This document shows, piece by piece, positions 1-9,002 of a stretch of 15,118 nt of DNA. Source of the DNA: an uncultured Eubacterium sp. (GTDB taxonomy: Bacteria; Bacillota; Clostridia; Oscillospirales; Acutalibacteraceae); assembly GCA_910577215.1 (NCBI GenBank), contig CAJTMQ010000042.1, positions 1 to 15,118 on the forward strand, given 5' to 3'. Under the pieces are notes generated by a model. That model did no database searches, had not been told where the DNA came from, and saw only the letters and a list, made by a program, of their open reading frames with translations. The number at the start of each line of letters is the position of its first letter. The stretch's first letter is position 1. The position numbers were made by a program, and so were the translations under genes.

Positions 1-641
1 AATTTATTTACAAATTCTATTACAGCGCTTGATTCAAGCTGTTTTAAAAAGATATTATCACCGGAAGAAAAGCTGTCTGTAATAAAACCGCCTACTGTTG
101 CCACGGCAAATACAATAATCAGTGCCTTTAACAAACCAAGAACAGCACCGAGGAATTTATTTGTATTCTTAAAAGGAGCCTTGCTGCTGTTGCTCATCTT
201 TTTAACAATATGAAGAATAATACCGGTAATTAAATAAAACACAACAATTGATACTACAAACAATGCAACCTTTGTTATTGTTTCTGCAACAGGATCAACA
301 ATATTCTTCATAACTCCGTCTGCAACGGCGGCAGTATTTGCATTATCAAGGAATGACAAATCAACTGTTCCGCTGATAAATTCGGGAACTCCTGTTTTAA
401 CAGAAGCTATGTATTCGCTGATTCCCGTGCTTTCAATATCAGCAAAAATACGGCTGCTGATATTTTCACGGAAATGACTGTTATATAATGCAAGACTGTA
501 TTTATCCGCTATAAAGAACGAAACAGGTATTCCCACAGCAAATCTCACCAAGGATAAAAGTGATACGATAAATCCTCTTGCATACCCTTCCCATACAATG
601 AGAAGTATTAAAATAATAATTGATAAATCAATAAAATTCAT
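1..641 (-). CDS. CvpA family membrane protein, 3' end cut by window edge
   Basis: The reading frame is open from ATG at 641 to the window edge without a stop, giving at least 213 residues, which is already at the upper end for CvpA proteins, so the true C-terminus is probably close. Four hydrophobic segments are visible at about residues 3-19, 24-44, 122-146 and 162-187. The N-terminal GYARG motif after the first segment and the second hydrophobic pair with a KFLGAVLGLVKAL stretch are typical of the CvpA (colicin V production) family. The family is an inner-membrane protein of poorly defined role, linked to envelope integrity and, in some bacteria, to colicin V export. A GAGGTAA ribosome binding site overlaps the TGA stop of the preceding DUF5711 gene, 10 nt away, so this is the last visible gene of the ruvC operon. 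The family call is firm; the function is not. Confidence 0.85.
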   Translation of the reverse strand, partial: MNFIDLSIIILILLIVWEGYARGFIVSLLSLVRFAVGIPVSFFIADKYSLALYNSHFRENISSRIFADIESTGISEYIASVKTGVPEFISGTVDLSFLDNANTAAVADGVMKNIVDPVAETITKVALFVVSIVVFYLITGIILHIVKKMSNSSKAPFKNTNKFLGAVLGLLKALIIVFAVATVGGFITDSFSSGDNIFLKQLESSAVIEFVNK

Positions 642-651
642 ATACATTACC

Positions 652-1824
652 TCAATCGTTAATCAATTCAAGATAGGAAAGATGCTTTCCGAATACTTTT
701 GATGACACCTGCTGAATATCGGTATAGGAATCATCAACTGCCGCCCGTGACGTTTCTTTTCCTGTACTGATTTTATATGAAATGACCTCACTGCTTGTAA
801 GAATCGTCATTTCCGTTCCTGATGCAGTAATATCTTTAACCTCGGCATTGACATCAAGCTGTGTTTTTATTTTACCGTTTTGCTGAATATAAGCAATCTT
901 GCTGCTTGCCGCACCGGTATAATCGTTAAATGCTATAACAAGATTATCAGCAGGATTAAAATAATATGAAACAGTATTTATGCTGCCCTGCTCATAAACC
1001 TTAACCTCCTTTGTGAGTGATGAAATAACACTGACAAAATCAGTTCCCACTACATACACATTGTTTGACACAAAGTGCAAATCCAGAACAGAAGAATTTG
1101 TATACGTAAATTCTGATTTTGGCTGGGGATCATTAACAGACATTGTGTAAATTGTTGATTTAATTTTTGCATTATCGGAGCTTAAAACAGTAAACGCTAC
1201 ATTTCTGCCTCTGTCATCAATAGCAAGAGATGTTATATAACCGCCCGATACCTCATAGCTCATTTTTTGATTAAGTGACTTACTGTAGGCGGTTACCGTG
1301 CTTTTCTGTATGCCGGATACGGTTGCAAGTGCAATAACACCCGTATCCGAAACATCGGCACAAAGGATTTTACCATCAACGGAATTTTCATAAATATTTT
1401 CCGATGAACTGTCAAGCCTGTAAACATTCGAGCCCTGATCAATAATAACCGAATAACCGCCGCTTACCCTTATCACAGGATTGGCATAGCTGTGATTATC
1501 CTTAATCAGCTCCTGGGCACTTGATGAATTTATAACCGAATATGATAAATCATTAAGAATGGACAGTTTACTTCCCATTACAGATAAAATTGTTTTATCG
1601 CCTGAATCCAGTTTATACGGAAATGCTTCGTCTGATACCTTTTCGGATATATCCGTCTGATTTTTTACGCCAACTAACAGACCTGAAAAATCAACCTCAC
1701 TGACCTTCATAATTACAATCACTGCAACAGCAATAATAATCAATACCCAAAGTGTTTTATTTCTTTTTTTATTCTTTTCTTCTTTTCTTTTTCTTCGTTC
1801 ATTTTCACGCTTATTTACTGCCAT
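652..1824 (-). CDS. DUF5711 family protein, membrane-anchored, function unknown
   Basis: This 390-residue protein starts with a very Lys/Arg/Glu-rich cytoplasmic segment (residues 1-24), followed by a single transmembrane helix at about 25-39. A large outer domain fills the rest. It is rich in short beta-strand-like stretches with Ser, Thr, Asp and Gly turns and has no cysteine cluster or catalytic signature. The repeating strand pattern suggests a beta-propeller-like fold, and length and layout match the DUF5711 family of Clostridia. No biochemical function is established to my knowledge. It sits 17 nt downstream of truA and 10 nt upstream of the CvpA gene. Pairing with CvpA suggests an envelope-associated role, which is inference. 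The ATG at 1824 is preceded by only a weak, distant AGGA, so it may depend on translation from upstream. Confidence 0.75.
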   Translation of the reverse strand: MAVNKRENERRKRKEEKNKKRNKTLWVLIIIAVAVIVIMKVSEVDFSGLLVGVKNQTDISEKVSDEAFPYKLDSGDKTILSVMGSKLSILNDLSYSVINSSSAQELIKDNHSYANPVIRVSGGYSVIIDQGSNVYRLDSSSENIYENSVDGKILCADVSDTGVIALATVSGIQKSTVTAYSKSLNQKMSYEVSGGYITSLAIDDRGRNVAFTVLSSDNAKIKSTIYTMSVNDPQPKSEFTYTNSSVLDLHFVSNNVYVVGTDFVSVISSLTKEVKVYEQGSINTVSYYFNPADNLVIAFNDYTGAASSKIAYIQQNGKIKTQLDVNAEVKDITASGTEMTILTSSEVISYKISTGKETSRAAVDDSYTDIQQVSSKVFGKHLSYLELIND

Positions 1825-1841
1825 AACTTTTCAAATCCTAT

Positions 1842-2576
1842 CTAATACTTCACTTTATTAAGATATAAGCCCTGCGGCGGAGCGGTTTTCCCTGCCCTTT
1901 TCCTGTTTTGGCTTTTGATTACGGCTTCAAGCTCGCCCTCTTTTATTTTACCTTCGTTGATAAACAGCAGCGTACCTACCATAATACGCACCATATTATA
2001 AAGAAAGCCGTCTGCCTCAACCTTGAAATACACCATATCATTCTCTTTGAAAACCTTAAAGTTTTTTACACTTCTTACAGTATCCTCAACATCTGAATGA
2101 GCTGAGCAAAAACCGCAGAAATCATATGTTCCTATAAATGCTTTCGCTTCCTTATTAAGATATTCTGCATCTATAGGATACCTGTAATGATAAGCATAAT
2201 GATTCAAAAAAGGATTTCTTATTTTGCCGTTATAAAGCTTATAAACATATTCCTTTGATTTAACACTGTATCTCGGGTGAAAATCATCCTCAACCTCTTT
2301 GCAGCTTAAAACTGCAACATCCTTCGGAAGATATGTATTAAGCGCCATTATAACTTTTTCGGTTTCAATATTTTTATCTGTTCTGAAGGACACAAAATAG
2401 GAATTTGCATGCACGCCGCTGTCTGTTCTGCTGCAGCCTTTAACATCAAGCCTGCTGCAGAATACTTTTTCAACGGCATTCTGAAATACCTCCTGCACGG
2501 TTAAAGCATTTTTCTGCACCTGCCAGCCGTGATATTGTGAACCGTCATAACATATTTCAAGCAATAAATTTCTCAT
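1842..2576 (-). CDS. truA: tRNA pseudouridine(38-40) synthase TruA
   Basis: The 244-residue product is the normal size for TruA, which converts uridines 38, 39 and 40 of the tRNA anticodon arm to pseudouridine in the cytoplasm. The N-terminal strand LEICYDGSQYHGWQVQ and the catalytic motif CSRTDSGVHA are present, with the catalytic aspartate at residue 52. Further family blocks are HPRYSVKSKEYVYKLY and, near the C-terminus, DGFLYNMVRIMVGTL. The ATG at 2576 overlaps the stop of ecfT by 4 nt (ATGA), which supports translational coupling. In many Firmicutes truA directly follows ecfA1-ecfA2-ecfT beside the ribosomal protein genes; the same local order is kept here although the neighbours are different. 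Confidence 0.96.
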   Translation of the reverse strand: MRNLLLEICYDGSQYHGWQVQKNALTVQEVFQNAVEKVFCSRLDVKGCSRTDSGVHANSYFVSFRTDKNIETEKVIMALNTYLPKDVAVLSCKEVEDDFHPRYSVKSKEYVYKLYNGKIRNPFLNHYAYHYRYPIDAEYLNKEAKAFIGTYDFCGFCSAHSDVEDTVRSVKNFKVFKENDMVYFKVEADGFLYNMVRIMVGTLLFINEGKIKEGELEAVIKSQNRKRAGKTAPPQGLYLNKVKY

Positions 2577-3385
2577 ATAACTGCCGCCATAAGAGTATTA
2601 AAATAAAATATCAATGCAACATAAACCGCAACAACTGCAAGTGCTGCATAATCTCTTGCATGCATTTTTACCACTTTCATTTTTGTTCGTCCCGCTCCTC
2701 CGCGATAACAGCGGCATTCCATAGCATATGCAAGCTCTGTTGCACGGCGGAATGAAGAGATAAACAAGGGTATCAGAACGGGTACAAGTGCCTTAACACG
2801 TTTAATAAGCCTGCCTGATTCCATATCGGCACCTCTTGATTTCTGAGCTGCCATTATCTTTTCTATTTCTTCAATCAATGTCGGAATAAAGCGAAGTGCA
2901 ATCGTCATAATCATTGCAATTGTATGAACATCAATCTTAATATATTTCAAAGGCTTGAAAAGCCTTTCAATAGCATCTGTAAGCTCTGTTGGTGAGGTTG
3001 TATAAGTCAGCATAGAGCCTGCAACAACAAGAATCGCTATACGGCACGCCATAAATACAGCCGTACATATGCCGTCAAACGTAATTGAAAACTTATATAT
3101 TTGTACAAGCGGCTCTCCTTCGCCGTAAAACAGGTTTATAATTGCAGTTAATACAATAACGAATATAAGCGGTTTAATGCTTTTTATAATGGTTTTAAAG
3201 GAAATTCCGCTGATTGCAATAATTGCCGTTATTGCAGCAACTATAAATGCAAGTGAGATAAAATTTTTACATAAAAACAAGGAAACAATAAAAATCATTG
3301 TAAGAATAATTTTCATTCTTGAATCCATTTTATGTACAACAGATTTTCCCGGGAAATACTGACCTATTGTAATATCGCTGATCAT
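2573..3385 (-). CDS. ecfT: ECF transporter transmembrane subunit EcfT
   Basis: This 270-residue integral membrane protein is the coupling subunit of energy-coupling factor ABC importers, which take up vitamins and transition metals. It binds both ATPases and toggles the substrate-binding S component. Hydrophobic segments occur at about residues 25-60, 70-86, 104-126, 153-172 and 245-262. The two ATPase-contact motifs are seen as SRG (183-185, within AAQKSRGA) and CRC (224-226, within AMECRCYRG), the places where canonical EcfT has Ala-Arg-Gly-type motifs. The start ATG overlaps the ecfA2 stop by 4 nt, and AGGAG lies upstream in the end of ecfA2. No S component is encoded in the window, so it is probably a group II system shared by several S proteins encoded elsewhere. 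Confidence 0.94.
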   Translation of the reverse strand: MISDITIGQYFPGKSVVHKMDSRMKIILTMIFIVSLFLCKNFISLAFIVAAITAIIAISGISFKTIIKSIKPLIFVIVLTAIINLFYGEGEPLVQIYKFSITFDGICTAVFMACRIAILVVAGSMLTYTTSPTELTDAIERLFKPLKYIKIDVHTIAMIMTIALRFIPTLIEEIEKIMAAQKSRGADMESGRLIKRVKALVPVLIPLFISSFRRATELAYAMECRCYRGGAGRTKMKVVKMHARDYAALAVVAVYVALIFYFNTLMAAVI

Positions 3386-4254
3386 ATCGCCGCTCCTTTC
3401 CTGATGCCAAGTCTGTTAAGCTCCTTAACACCATCCGAAACGGTAAAAATATCAGTTCTGCAATCTATTCCGCTTGCTTTCAGCCTTAAGAAAATCTCCG
3501 TAATCTGAGGAACATTAAGCCCCATTTCTTTAAGCTCACTGCCGTGCGAATAAACCTCGGGCACTGTACCAAACATTGCAACCCTGCCCTTATTCATAAC
3601 AAGCACCTTGCTGCAAAGCTTAGCAACATCCTCCATTGAATGGGAAACAATGATAACGGTATTTCCCATTTTATTCTGATATTCCTTTATTAAATCAAGT
3701 ATAACCTCTCTTCCTTTAGGGTCAAGACCTGCACAAGGCTCATCAAGAATAAGCACCTGCGGCTCCATTGCAATAATTGATGCAATGGCAACACGCCTTT
3801 TCTGCCCGCCTGACAAATCAAAGGGAGATTTATTTTCGAGAGAACGGTCTATACCCACAAAATCCATACTCTTATATACACGCTCTCTGATTTCTTCACT
3901 GCTAAGCCCCATCTGTTTAGGACCGAAAGCAATTTCATTATATATACTTTCCTCAAATATCTGATATTCGGGATACTGAAAACAAAGACCCACAGCAAAG
4001 TGTACATTTCTGATATGCTTTCTGTTTTCCTTTGCCCAAATATTATCACCGTTAAGAAACACTGCACCGCTGTGCGGCTCCAAAAGTCCGTTGCAATGCT
4101 GAATAAGCGTTGACTTTCCGCTGCCGGTATGACCGATTATTCCGATTAAATCTCCGTTTTCCACAGAAAAATTTATATCATCAACAGCGGCAGTTTCAAA
4201 AGGAGTGCCGATGCTGTAAAGGTATTTTAAATTTTCACAAACCAAAACAGCCAC
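3382..4254 (-). CDS. ecfA2: ECF transporter ATPase subunit, EcfA2 type
   Basis: This 290-residue ABC ATPase energises the ECF importer as half of an EcfA1-EcfA2 heterodimer. Walker A is GHTGSGKS (residues 41-48), the Q-loop glutamine is Q93 in CFQYPEYQIF, the signature LSGGQ is at 147-151, Walker B ends in D171-E172 and the switch histidine is H205. The FQYPEYQ form of the Q-loop is typical of the EcfA2 partner. The start codon is GTG at 4254, chosen because GGAGGG lies 6 nt upstream and because the protein then begins with a normal N-terminal strand. It follows ecfA1 by 2 nt and overlaps ecfT by 4 nt. All catalytic residues are intact. Confidence 0.94.
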   Translation of the reverse strand: MAVLVCENLKYLYSIGTPFETAAVDDINFSVENGDLIGIIGHTGSGKSTLIQHCNGLLEPHSGAVFLNGDNIWAKENRKHIRNVHFAVGLCFQYPEYQIFEESIYNEIAFGPKQMGLSSEEIRERVYKSMDFVGIDRSLENKSPFDLSGGQKRRVAIASIIAMEPQVLILDEPCAGLDPKGREVILDLIKEYQNKMGNTVIIVSHSMEDVAKLCSKVLVMNKGRVAMFGTVPEVYSHGSELKEMGLNVPQITEIFLRLKASGIDCRTDIFTVSDGVKELNRLGIRKGAAI

Positions 4255-4256
4255 CG

Positions 4257-5099
4257 CTAACCCTCCAGCCTGCTTTTAATAAATTTGACACAGTCATCAG
4301 CATTCAGAATGGTGTTTTCACTCTTCAAGCCTGCACTGTATATAAGCTCTGTTGCCTGCGGAACATCGAGTCCGAGAGCCTTAATTTCATCAACACGGGA
4401 AAAAACATTTTCCGGTGTATCATCCATTTTTATTCTGCCGTTGTCTACAACAACCACTCTGTCTGCTTCAACAGCTTCGTCCATATAATGCGTAATTAAA
4501 ATAATTGTAATTCTGTCTTCATTATTCAGCTTTTTAATGGTATCAATAACCTCTTTGCGTCCGCTTGGATCAAGCATAGCAGTCGGCTCATCCAGGACAA
4601 TACATTTGGGTTTCATTGCAATGATACCTGCAACGGCAACACGCTGCTTCTGCCCGCCGGACAGCTTATGAGGTGCTTTTTCACGCAGCTCATACATACC
4701 TACCGTTTTCAGTGCTTCGTCAACCCTTCTGCGGATTTCTTCAGACGGCACACCGAGGTTTTCAACACCAAACGCAACATCCTCCTCAACAATTGAAGCA
4801 ACAATCTGATTATCGGGATTCTGAAAAACCATTCCAACATTTTTACGTATTTCAAAAACATTATCTTCATTTTCAGTTGTTATTCCGTTAACAGTAACCG
4901 TACCGCTTTTCGGAACAAGAATTCCGTTTATCAGCTTCGCTATTGTTGATTTGCCCGAGCCGTTATGACCAAGCACGGCAACAAAGCTGCCCTCTTCAAT
5001 TGAAAGATTCAGTTTTTTTATAACTTCTATTTCTTCGTGATTTTCCTCTTCATCTGAAAGGTATGAAAAATCAACATCATCAAATCTGATTAATTCCAT
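4257..5099 (-). CDS. ecfA1: ECF transporter ATPase subunit, EcfA1 type
   Basis: This 280-residue ABC ATPase is the first of the ECF pair. It has Walker A GHNGSGKS (44-51), Q-loop glutamine Q93 in VFQNPDNQIV, signature LSGGQ (146-150), Walker B with D170-E171 and switch histidine H204. The FQNPDNQ Q-loop marks it as the EcfA1-type subunit, while its neighbour has FQYPEYQ. It carries a short acidic insertion at about residues 16-24 (rich in Glu) between the first strand and the core, a variable spot in the family. Its ATG begins immediately after the TAG of the methyltransferase gene, with GGATGA upstream as ribosome binding site. With no untranslated leader there is no room for a vitamin riboswitch directly ahead of it. 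Confidence 0.94.
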   Translation of the reverse strand: MELIRFDDVDFSYLSDEEENHEEIEVIKKLNLSIEEGSFVAVLGHNGSGKSTIAKLINGILVPKSGTVTVNGITTENEDNVFEIRKNVGMVFQNPDNQIVASIVEEDVAFGVENLGVPSEEIRRRVDEALKTVGMYELREKAPHKLSGGQKQRVAVAGIIAMKPKCIVLDEPTAMLDPSGRKEVIDTIKKLNNEDRITIILITHYMDEAVEADRVVVVDNGRIKMDDTPENVFSRVDEIKALGLDVPQATELIYSAGLKSENTILNADDCVKFIKSRLEG

Positions 5100-5966
5100 C
5101 TATTTCATCCAGATAGCAGATGCACCGCAGGGAAGAATTCCTCCGTTTTCGGAAACAGGAAGCCCTATTTCGTCAGCGGTAACGCTGCCGCCCTTCTTTT
5201 TAACTATTATATCATCAAGAATATATTTCATAACAGAGGCGGAAAGCCCTGTTGTGTATGAATTCAGAAGCACCATAAGCGGATTATCCGAAAGAACGTC
5301 TTTAATCAGATTAACAAAATCATAAAGCGAATCCTCAAGATGCCATATTTCACCCTTGGGACCTCTGCCGTAGGACGGAGGGTCAAGAATAATAATATCA
5401 TACTTGTTTTCTCTTCTTATTTCACGCTGAACAAATTTAATACAGTCATCAACAATCCATCTGCAAGGTCTTTCACTCAAACCTGAAGCCTCAACGTTTT
5501 CTTTAGCCCAAAGTGTCATTCCTTTGGATGCATCAACATGAACAACAGATGCCCCCTCTTTAAGGCACGCAACCGTTGCACCGCCTGTATAGGCAAAAAG
5601 ATTGAGCACCTTAACATCCTTTCTGCCGCTGTTTCTTATAACTTCTCTTGTTAAATCCCAGTTAACGGCCTGCTCGGGAAAAAGCCCTGTATGCTTAAAG
5701 CCCATTGTTTTGATATTAAAGGTTAAATCCTTATATTTAACCTGCCATACCGAAGGCATTTTCTTATAGACATTCCACTGCCCTCCGCCTGAACGTGAGC
5801 GTTCATATCTGGCACCCGGCTGATACCAGAGCTTATTCTTTCTTTCACTTTTCCATATAACCTGCGGATCAGGTCTTACCAAAATCTGATTGCCCCAACG
5901 TTCAAGCTTTTCCCCGCCTGAGCAATCAATAAGTTCATAATCTTTCCAATCTTCTGTATATCTCAT
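5100..5966 (-). CDS. Class I SAM-dependent methyltransferase, COG1092/RlmI-like
   Basis: The 288-residue protein has a Rossmann methyltransferase core. Motif I is NLFAYTGG (residues 122-129), an acidic ribose-binding residue is in VDASK (D145), and motif IV is DPPSYGRG (195-202), followed by an EIWHLE block. This arrangement belongs to the COG1092 group that includes the 23S rRNA m5C1962 methyltransferase RlmI. It lacks the N-terminal PUA domain of RlmI (about 390-400 residues), so it is a short form whose substrate is probably RNA but cannot be fixed from sequence. The N-terminal part (about 1-110) carries the family's Trp/Arg-rich region. Its start overlaps the glmM stop by one nucleotide (TGATG), and it abuts ecfA1 without a gap. 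Confidence 0.85.
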   Translation of the reverse strand: MRYTEDWKDYELIDCSGGEKLERWGNQILVRPDPQVIWKSERKNKLWYQPGARYERSRSGGGQWNVYKKMPSVWQVKYKDLTFNIKTMGFKHTGLFPEQAVNWDLTREVIRNSGRKDVKVLNLFAYTGGATVACLKEGASVVHVDASKGMTLWAKENVEASGLSERPCRWIVDDCIKFVQREIRRENKYDIIILDPPSYGRGPKGEIWHLEDSLYDFVNLIKDVLSDNPLMVLLNSYTTGLSASVMKYILDDIIVKKKGGSVTADEIGLPVSENGGILPCGASAIWMK

Positions 5967-7321
5967 CAGCTAAGTCTTTCTCTTACAACATCTGCAATAT
6001 TATTGCCGAGTTCGGTAATCTTTTCTAAATCTCTGCCCTCAAGCATTACACGCACAAGCGGCTCTGTACCCGAAACACGAACAAGCACCCGCCCGTCTCC
6101 TTGAAGTTCCATTTCCGCCTCCTGAACAGCAGATATAATATATTCGTCATTGTTATATTTTTGCTTACCCTCAGAGGTAACCTCCACATTGATAAGCACC
6201 TGAGGATACACGGTCATAACATTTGCAAGTTCTCCGAGTGTTGTGCCGCTTTTCACAACTGTTTCAATAAGCTTAACACCCGAAAGCTCACCATCCCCTG
6301 TTGTTGCATAATCAAGGAATATAACATGACCGCTCTGCTCGCCGCCGATATTGTAACCCTTTTTTAGCATACGCTCAAGTACGTATCTGTCTCCAACAGC
6401 GGTTTTGGAACACTTGATGCCATATTCATCACAGAATTTGAAAAAGCCCATATTACTCATAACAGTAACCACTGCGGTATCCTTCTCAAGTCTGCCCTCC
6501 TGCTTCATCTGCATTGCACAGATAGCAATAATCTTGTCGCCGTCTATCAGATTTCCGTTTTGGTCAACTGCAAGCATACGGTCTGCGTCACCATCAAAAG
6601 CAAGCCCCAAATCAAGATTATTTGCCTTAACAAACTCCATTAATTCTTCAGGATGTGTAGAACCGCATTTATCATTGATATTAACACCGTCAGGTGTGTC
6701 AGACAGCATATGGCATTTTGCGCCGAGTCTTGTGAAGATTTCTTTGGCACAAACAGAGGCGGAGCCGTTTGCAGTATCAATAGCAATATTCATACCGTCA
6801 AATCTCACATCACAAACCGAAATAACGTGCTGAATATAATCCTCTACAGCAGTTTTGCAGTAGATTCTTTTGCCTACATCCCCACCGAGCTTATACTCAA
6901 TTTCCTCTTTTTTATCAAGAATAATCGCTTCAATTTCTTCTTCAATTTCATCAGGAAGCTTATAACCATTTCCCTGAAAAATTTTAATTCCGTTATATTC
7001 ACACGGATTATGTGAAGCAGAAATCATAACACCTGCATCACAGTTATATTTGCCTACAAGATATGCAATGGCAGGAGTAGGAACAACGCCCACCGAAAGC
7101 ACATTAACACCAACAGAGCAGAAGCCTGCGGTAAGAGCAGCTTCAAGCATATCGCCGGAGGCTCTTGTATCCTTGCCAATCATAACGGTTGGCTTTTTAT
7201 TTTCGTTTTTGCTTTTAGTTAGAATTTCTGCCGCCGCCATTCCGATTTGCATAGCAAGATCATTTGTTAAATCCTTATTTGCAATTCCTCTTACACCGTC
7301 TGTTCCGAATAATCTGCCCAA
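5966..7321 (-). CDS. glmM: Phosphoglucosamine mutase GlmM
   Basis: GlmM interconverts glucosamine-6-phosphate and glucosamine-1-phosphate, the cytoplasmic step before UDP-GlcNAc for peptidoglycan. The 451-residue length is normal. The N-terminus GRLFGTDGVRG, the phosphoserine loop ISASHNP with catalytic Ser103, the metal-binding loop DGDADR (243-248), the sugar-specificity block GGEQSGH and the C-terminal phosphate loop RVSGTEP are all present and intact. The start codon is TTG at 7321; the usual GRLFGTDG N-terminus begins exactly there and no ATG or GTG fits. An AAAGG lies about 11 nt upstream, followed by a U-rich stretch, so initiation may be weak. It follows ruvB by 21 nt and couples to the methyltransferase. 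Confidence 0.96.
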   Translation of the reverse strand: MGRLFGTDGVRGIANKDLTNDLAMQIGMAAAEILTKSKNENKKPTVMIGKDTRASGDMLEAALTAGFCSVGVNVLSVGVVPTPAIAYLVGKYNCDAGVMISASHNPCEYNGIKIFQGNGYKLPDEIEEEIEAIILDKKEEIEYKLGGDVGKRIYCKTAVEDYIQHVISVCDVRFDGMNIAIDTANGSASVCAKEIFTRLGAKCHMLSDTPDGVNINDKCGSTHPEELMEFVKANNLDLGLAFDGDADRMLAVDQNGNLIDGDKIIAICAMQMKQEGRLEKDTAVVTVMSNMGFFKFCDEYGIKCSKTAVGDRYVLERMLKKGYNIGGEQSGHVIFLDYATTGDGELSGVKLIETVVKSGTTLGELANVMTVYPQVLINVEVTSEGKQKYNNDEYIISAVQEAEMELQGDGRVLVRVSGTEPLVRVMLEGRDLEKITELGNNIADVVRERLS

Positions 7322-7342
7322 AAAAACAAAACCTTTCTAAAA

Positions 7343-8371
7343 TTATAATAATGACTGCTGACCGTCCTGCTCAAAGCCAAGATGCTTATAACCAAGCGGT
7401 GTTACACATCTTCCCCTTGGTGTACGGCTTAAAAAGCCTATCTGCATAAGGTACGGTTCATAAACATCCTCAATCGTTACAGCCTCTTCACCGATAGAAG
7501 CAGCAATTGTTTCAAGACCCACAGGACCGCCGTTATAATTCTTAATCATTGTGGTAAGCAGTCTTCTGTCTATGGAATCAAGTCCAAGCTCATCAATTTC
7601 CATACGGTCAAGTGCATCCTGAGATGCTTCCTTTGTTATAACCCCGTCATACTTAACCTCTGCGAAATCACGGCTTCTTTTCAAAAGTCTGTTGGCAATA
7701 CGAGGTGTTCCTCTTGAACGTGATGCAATCTGCAGTGCACCGCTGCTGTCTATATCTATACCGAGGATTCCTGCACTTCGGCGAACGATAGAAGCCAGCT
7801 CCTCATTAGTATACAACTCTAATCGCAGAATAACCCCGAATCTGTCTCTTAACGGTGCAGAAAGCTGACCTGAACGGGTTGTTGCGCCAACAAGAGTGAA
7901 GTTCGGCAAATCAAGCCTGATAGACCTTGCCGAGGGACCTTTACCGATAATAATATCAAGTGCCCTGTCCTCCATTGCCGGATACAAAACCTCTTCAACA
8001 CTTCTGTTAAGGCGGTGAATTTCATCAATGAAAAGCACATCACCCTCCTGAAGATTTGTAAGAAGTGCAGCTAAATCTCCCTGCTTTTCAATTGCAGGAC
8101 CGCTTGTTATTCTTATATTAACGCCCATTTCATTTGCAATAATACCTGCAAGAGTTGTTTTTCCGAGGCCGGGGGGACCGTAAAGCAAAACGTGATCAAG
8201 CGCTTCACCTCTGGCACGTGCTGCCTGAATGTATACAGAAAGATTTTCTTTCACCTTTTGCTGACCGATATAGTCCGTAAGTTCTTTAGGTCTGAGGTTA
8301 TTTTCCAAATCACTGTCAGACTCTGTGAACTCGGTTGAAACTATACGGTTTTCAAAATCCATTTCGTTCAT
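7343..8371 (-). CDS. ruvB: Holliday junction branch migration ATPase RuvB
   Basis: RuvB is the AAA+ hexameric motor that, with RuvA, drives branch migration of Holliday junctions during recombinational repair. The 342-residue product shows Walker A GPPGLGKTT (65-73), Walker B with D116-E117 in LFIDEIHR, sensor 1 at ATTRSG (163-168), an arginine finger in RDRFG (175-179), sensor 2 in GTPRIANR (R224) and a C-terminal winged-helix domain ending in RTPRGR and a short tail. A clear GGAGA lies 6 nt before the ATG. It is 21 nt downstream of ruvA in the order ruvC-ruvA-ruvB, so the whole resolvasome is co-transcribed. Confidence 0.97.
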   Translation of the reverse strand: MNEMDFENRIVSTEFTESDSDLENNLRPKELTDYIGQQKVKENLSVYIQAARARGEALDHVLLYGPPGLGKTTLAGIIANEMGVNIRITSGPAIEKQGDLAALLTNLQEGDVLFIDEIHRLNRSVEEVLYPAMEDRALDIIIGKGPSARSIRLDLPNFTLVGATTRSGQLSAPLRDRFGVILRLELYTNEELASIVRRSAGILGIDIDSSGALQIASRSRGTPRIANRLLKRSRDFAEVKYDGVITKEASQDALDRMEIDELGLDSIDRRLLTTMIKNYNGGPVGLETIAASIGEEAVTIEDVYEPYLMQIGFLSRTPRGRCVTPLGYKHLGFEQDGQQSLL

Positions 8372-8392
8372 AAAATCTCCTAAAATATAACA

Positions 8393-8998
8393 TTAAAGAT
8401 TACGTGAAAGCTGCTTTAAGCCAAGACGTATCATTTCATCTGCCGAAAGTGACTTATCCATCTGCCCTACCGCAACAGCAGCATCACTCTGTCCGAATCC
8501 AAGTGCAACAAGAGCTGCAACAGCTTCGGAAGCTGCCGATTCCTCGGTAATTGAGCCTGCCGAAACAACGGCTGAGGAAACCTCACCTGTGGACATATTC
8601 ACCATTTTATCCTTAAGCTCAAGTACTATACGCTCAGCTGTTTTTTTGCCTATTCCGTTCGCCTTTGTAATTGCCTTTGTATCAGCTGCGGCGATTGCAA
8701 CCGCAAGTCTGTCAGGCGTAAGCTCTGAAAGAACTGCCATTGCTGCCTTGGGACCAACACCGGAAACCGTAATAAGCAATTTAAAAGAATCAAGCTCCGT
8801 CTGTGTTGAGAAGCCGAACAAATCCATTGCGTCCTCCCTTACAGAAAGATATGTAAATAAATTAACTTCATCACCTATCTTGCCCACCGATTTTGATGTA
8901 TTCAGTGAAGTAAAGCACTTAAAGCCTACGCCACCGCATTCAATAACAGAAAACTGAGCATCAATATATGTTAATTTACCTCTGACATTATAAATCAT
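8393..8998 (-). CDS. ruvA: Holliday junction DNA helicase subunit RuvA
   Basis: RuvA binds the four-way junction as a tetramer and loads RuvB. The 201-residue protein has the N-terminal OB-like domain (about 1-63, starting MIYNVRGKL), two helix-hairpin-helix motifs (VSGVGPKAA at 78-86 and ANGIGKKTA at 113-121), an Ala/Ser-rich linker (about 134-157) and the small C-terminal domain III (about 157-201) that contacts RuvB. Length and layout are typical. The ribosome binding site GAGGTAA is formed by the last two codons of ruvC, and the ATG lies 4 nt after the ruvC stop, so the two genes are tightly coupled. Confidence 0.97.
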   Translation of the reverse strand: MIYNVRGKLTYIDAQFSVIECGGVGFKCFTSLNTSKSVGKIGDEVNLFTYLSVREDAMDLFGFSTQTELDSFKLLITVSGVGPKAAMAVLSELTPDRLAVAIAAADTKAITKANGIGKKTAERIVLELKDKMVNMSTGEVSSAVVSAGSITEESAASEAVAALVALGFGQSDAAVAVGQMDKSLSADEMIRLGLKQLSRNL

Positions 8999-9002
8999 AT
9001 TT

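Noticed and set aside
4110..4499. Plus-strand open frame of about 129 codons over the ecfA2/ecfA1 junction
   Set aside because: It lies antisense to two well-defined ABC ATPase genes with intact motifs, has no recognisable domain or ribosome binding site, and is a shadow of codon usage. Similar antisense frames over glmM, ruvC and the MATE gene were dropped for the same reason.
4254..5110. Possible vitamin riboswitch ahead of the ECF genes
   Set aside because: ecfA1 directly abuts the methyltransferase stop codon and the following genes overlap, so no leader exists that could hold a riboswitch.
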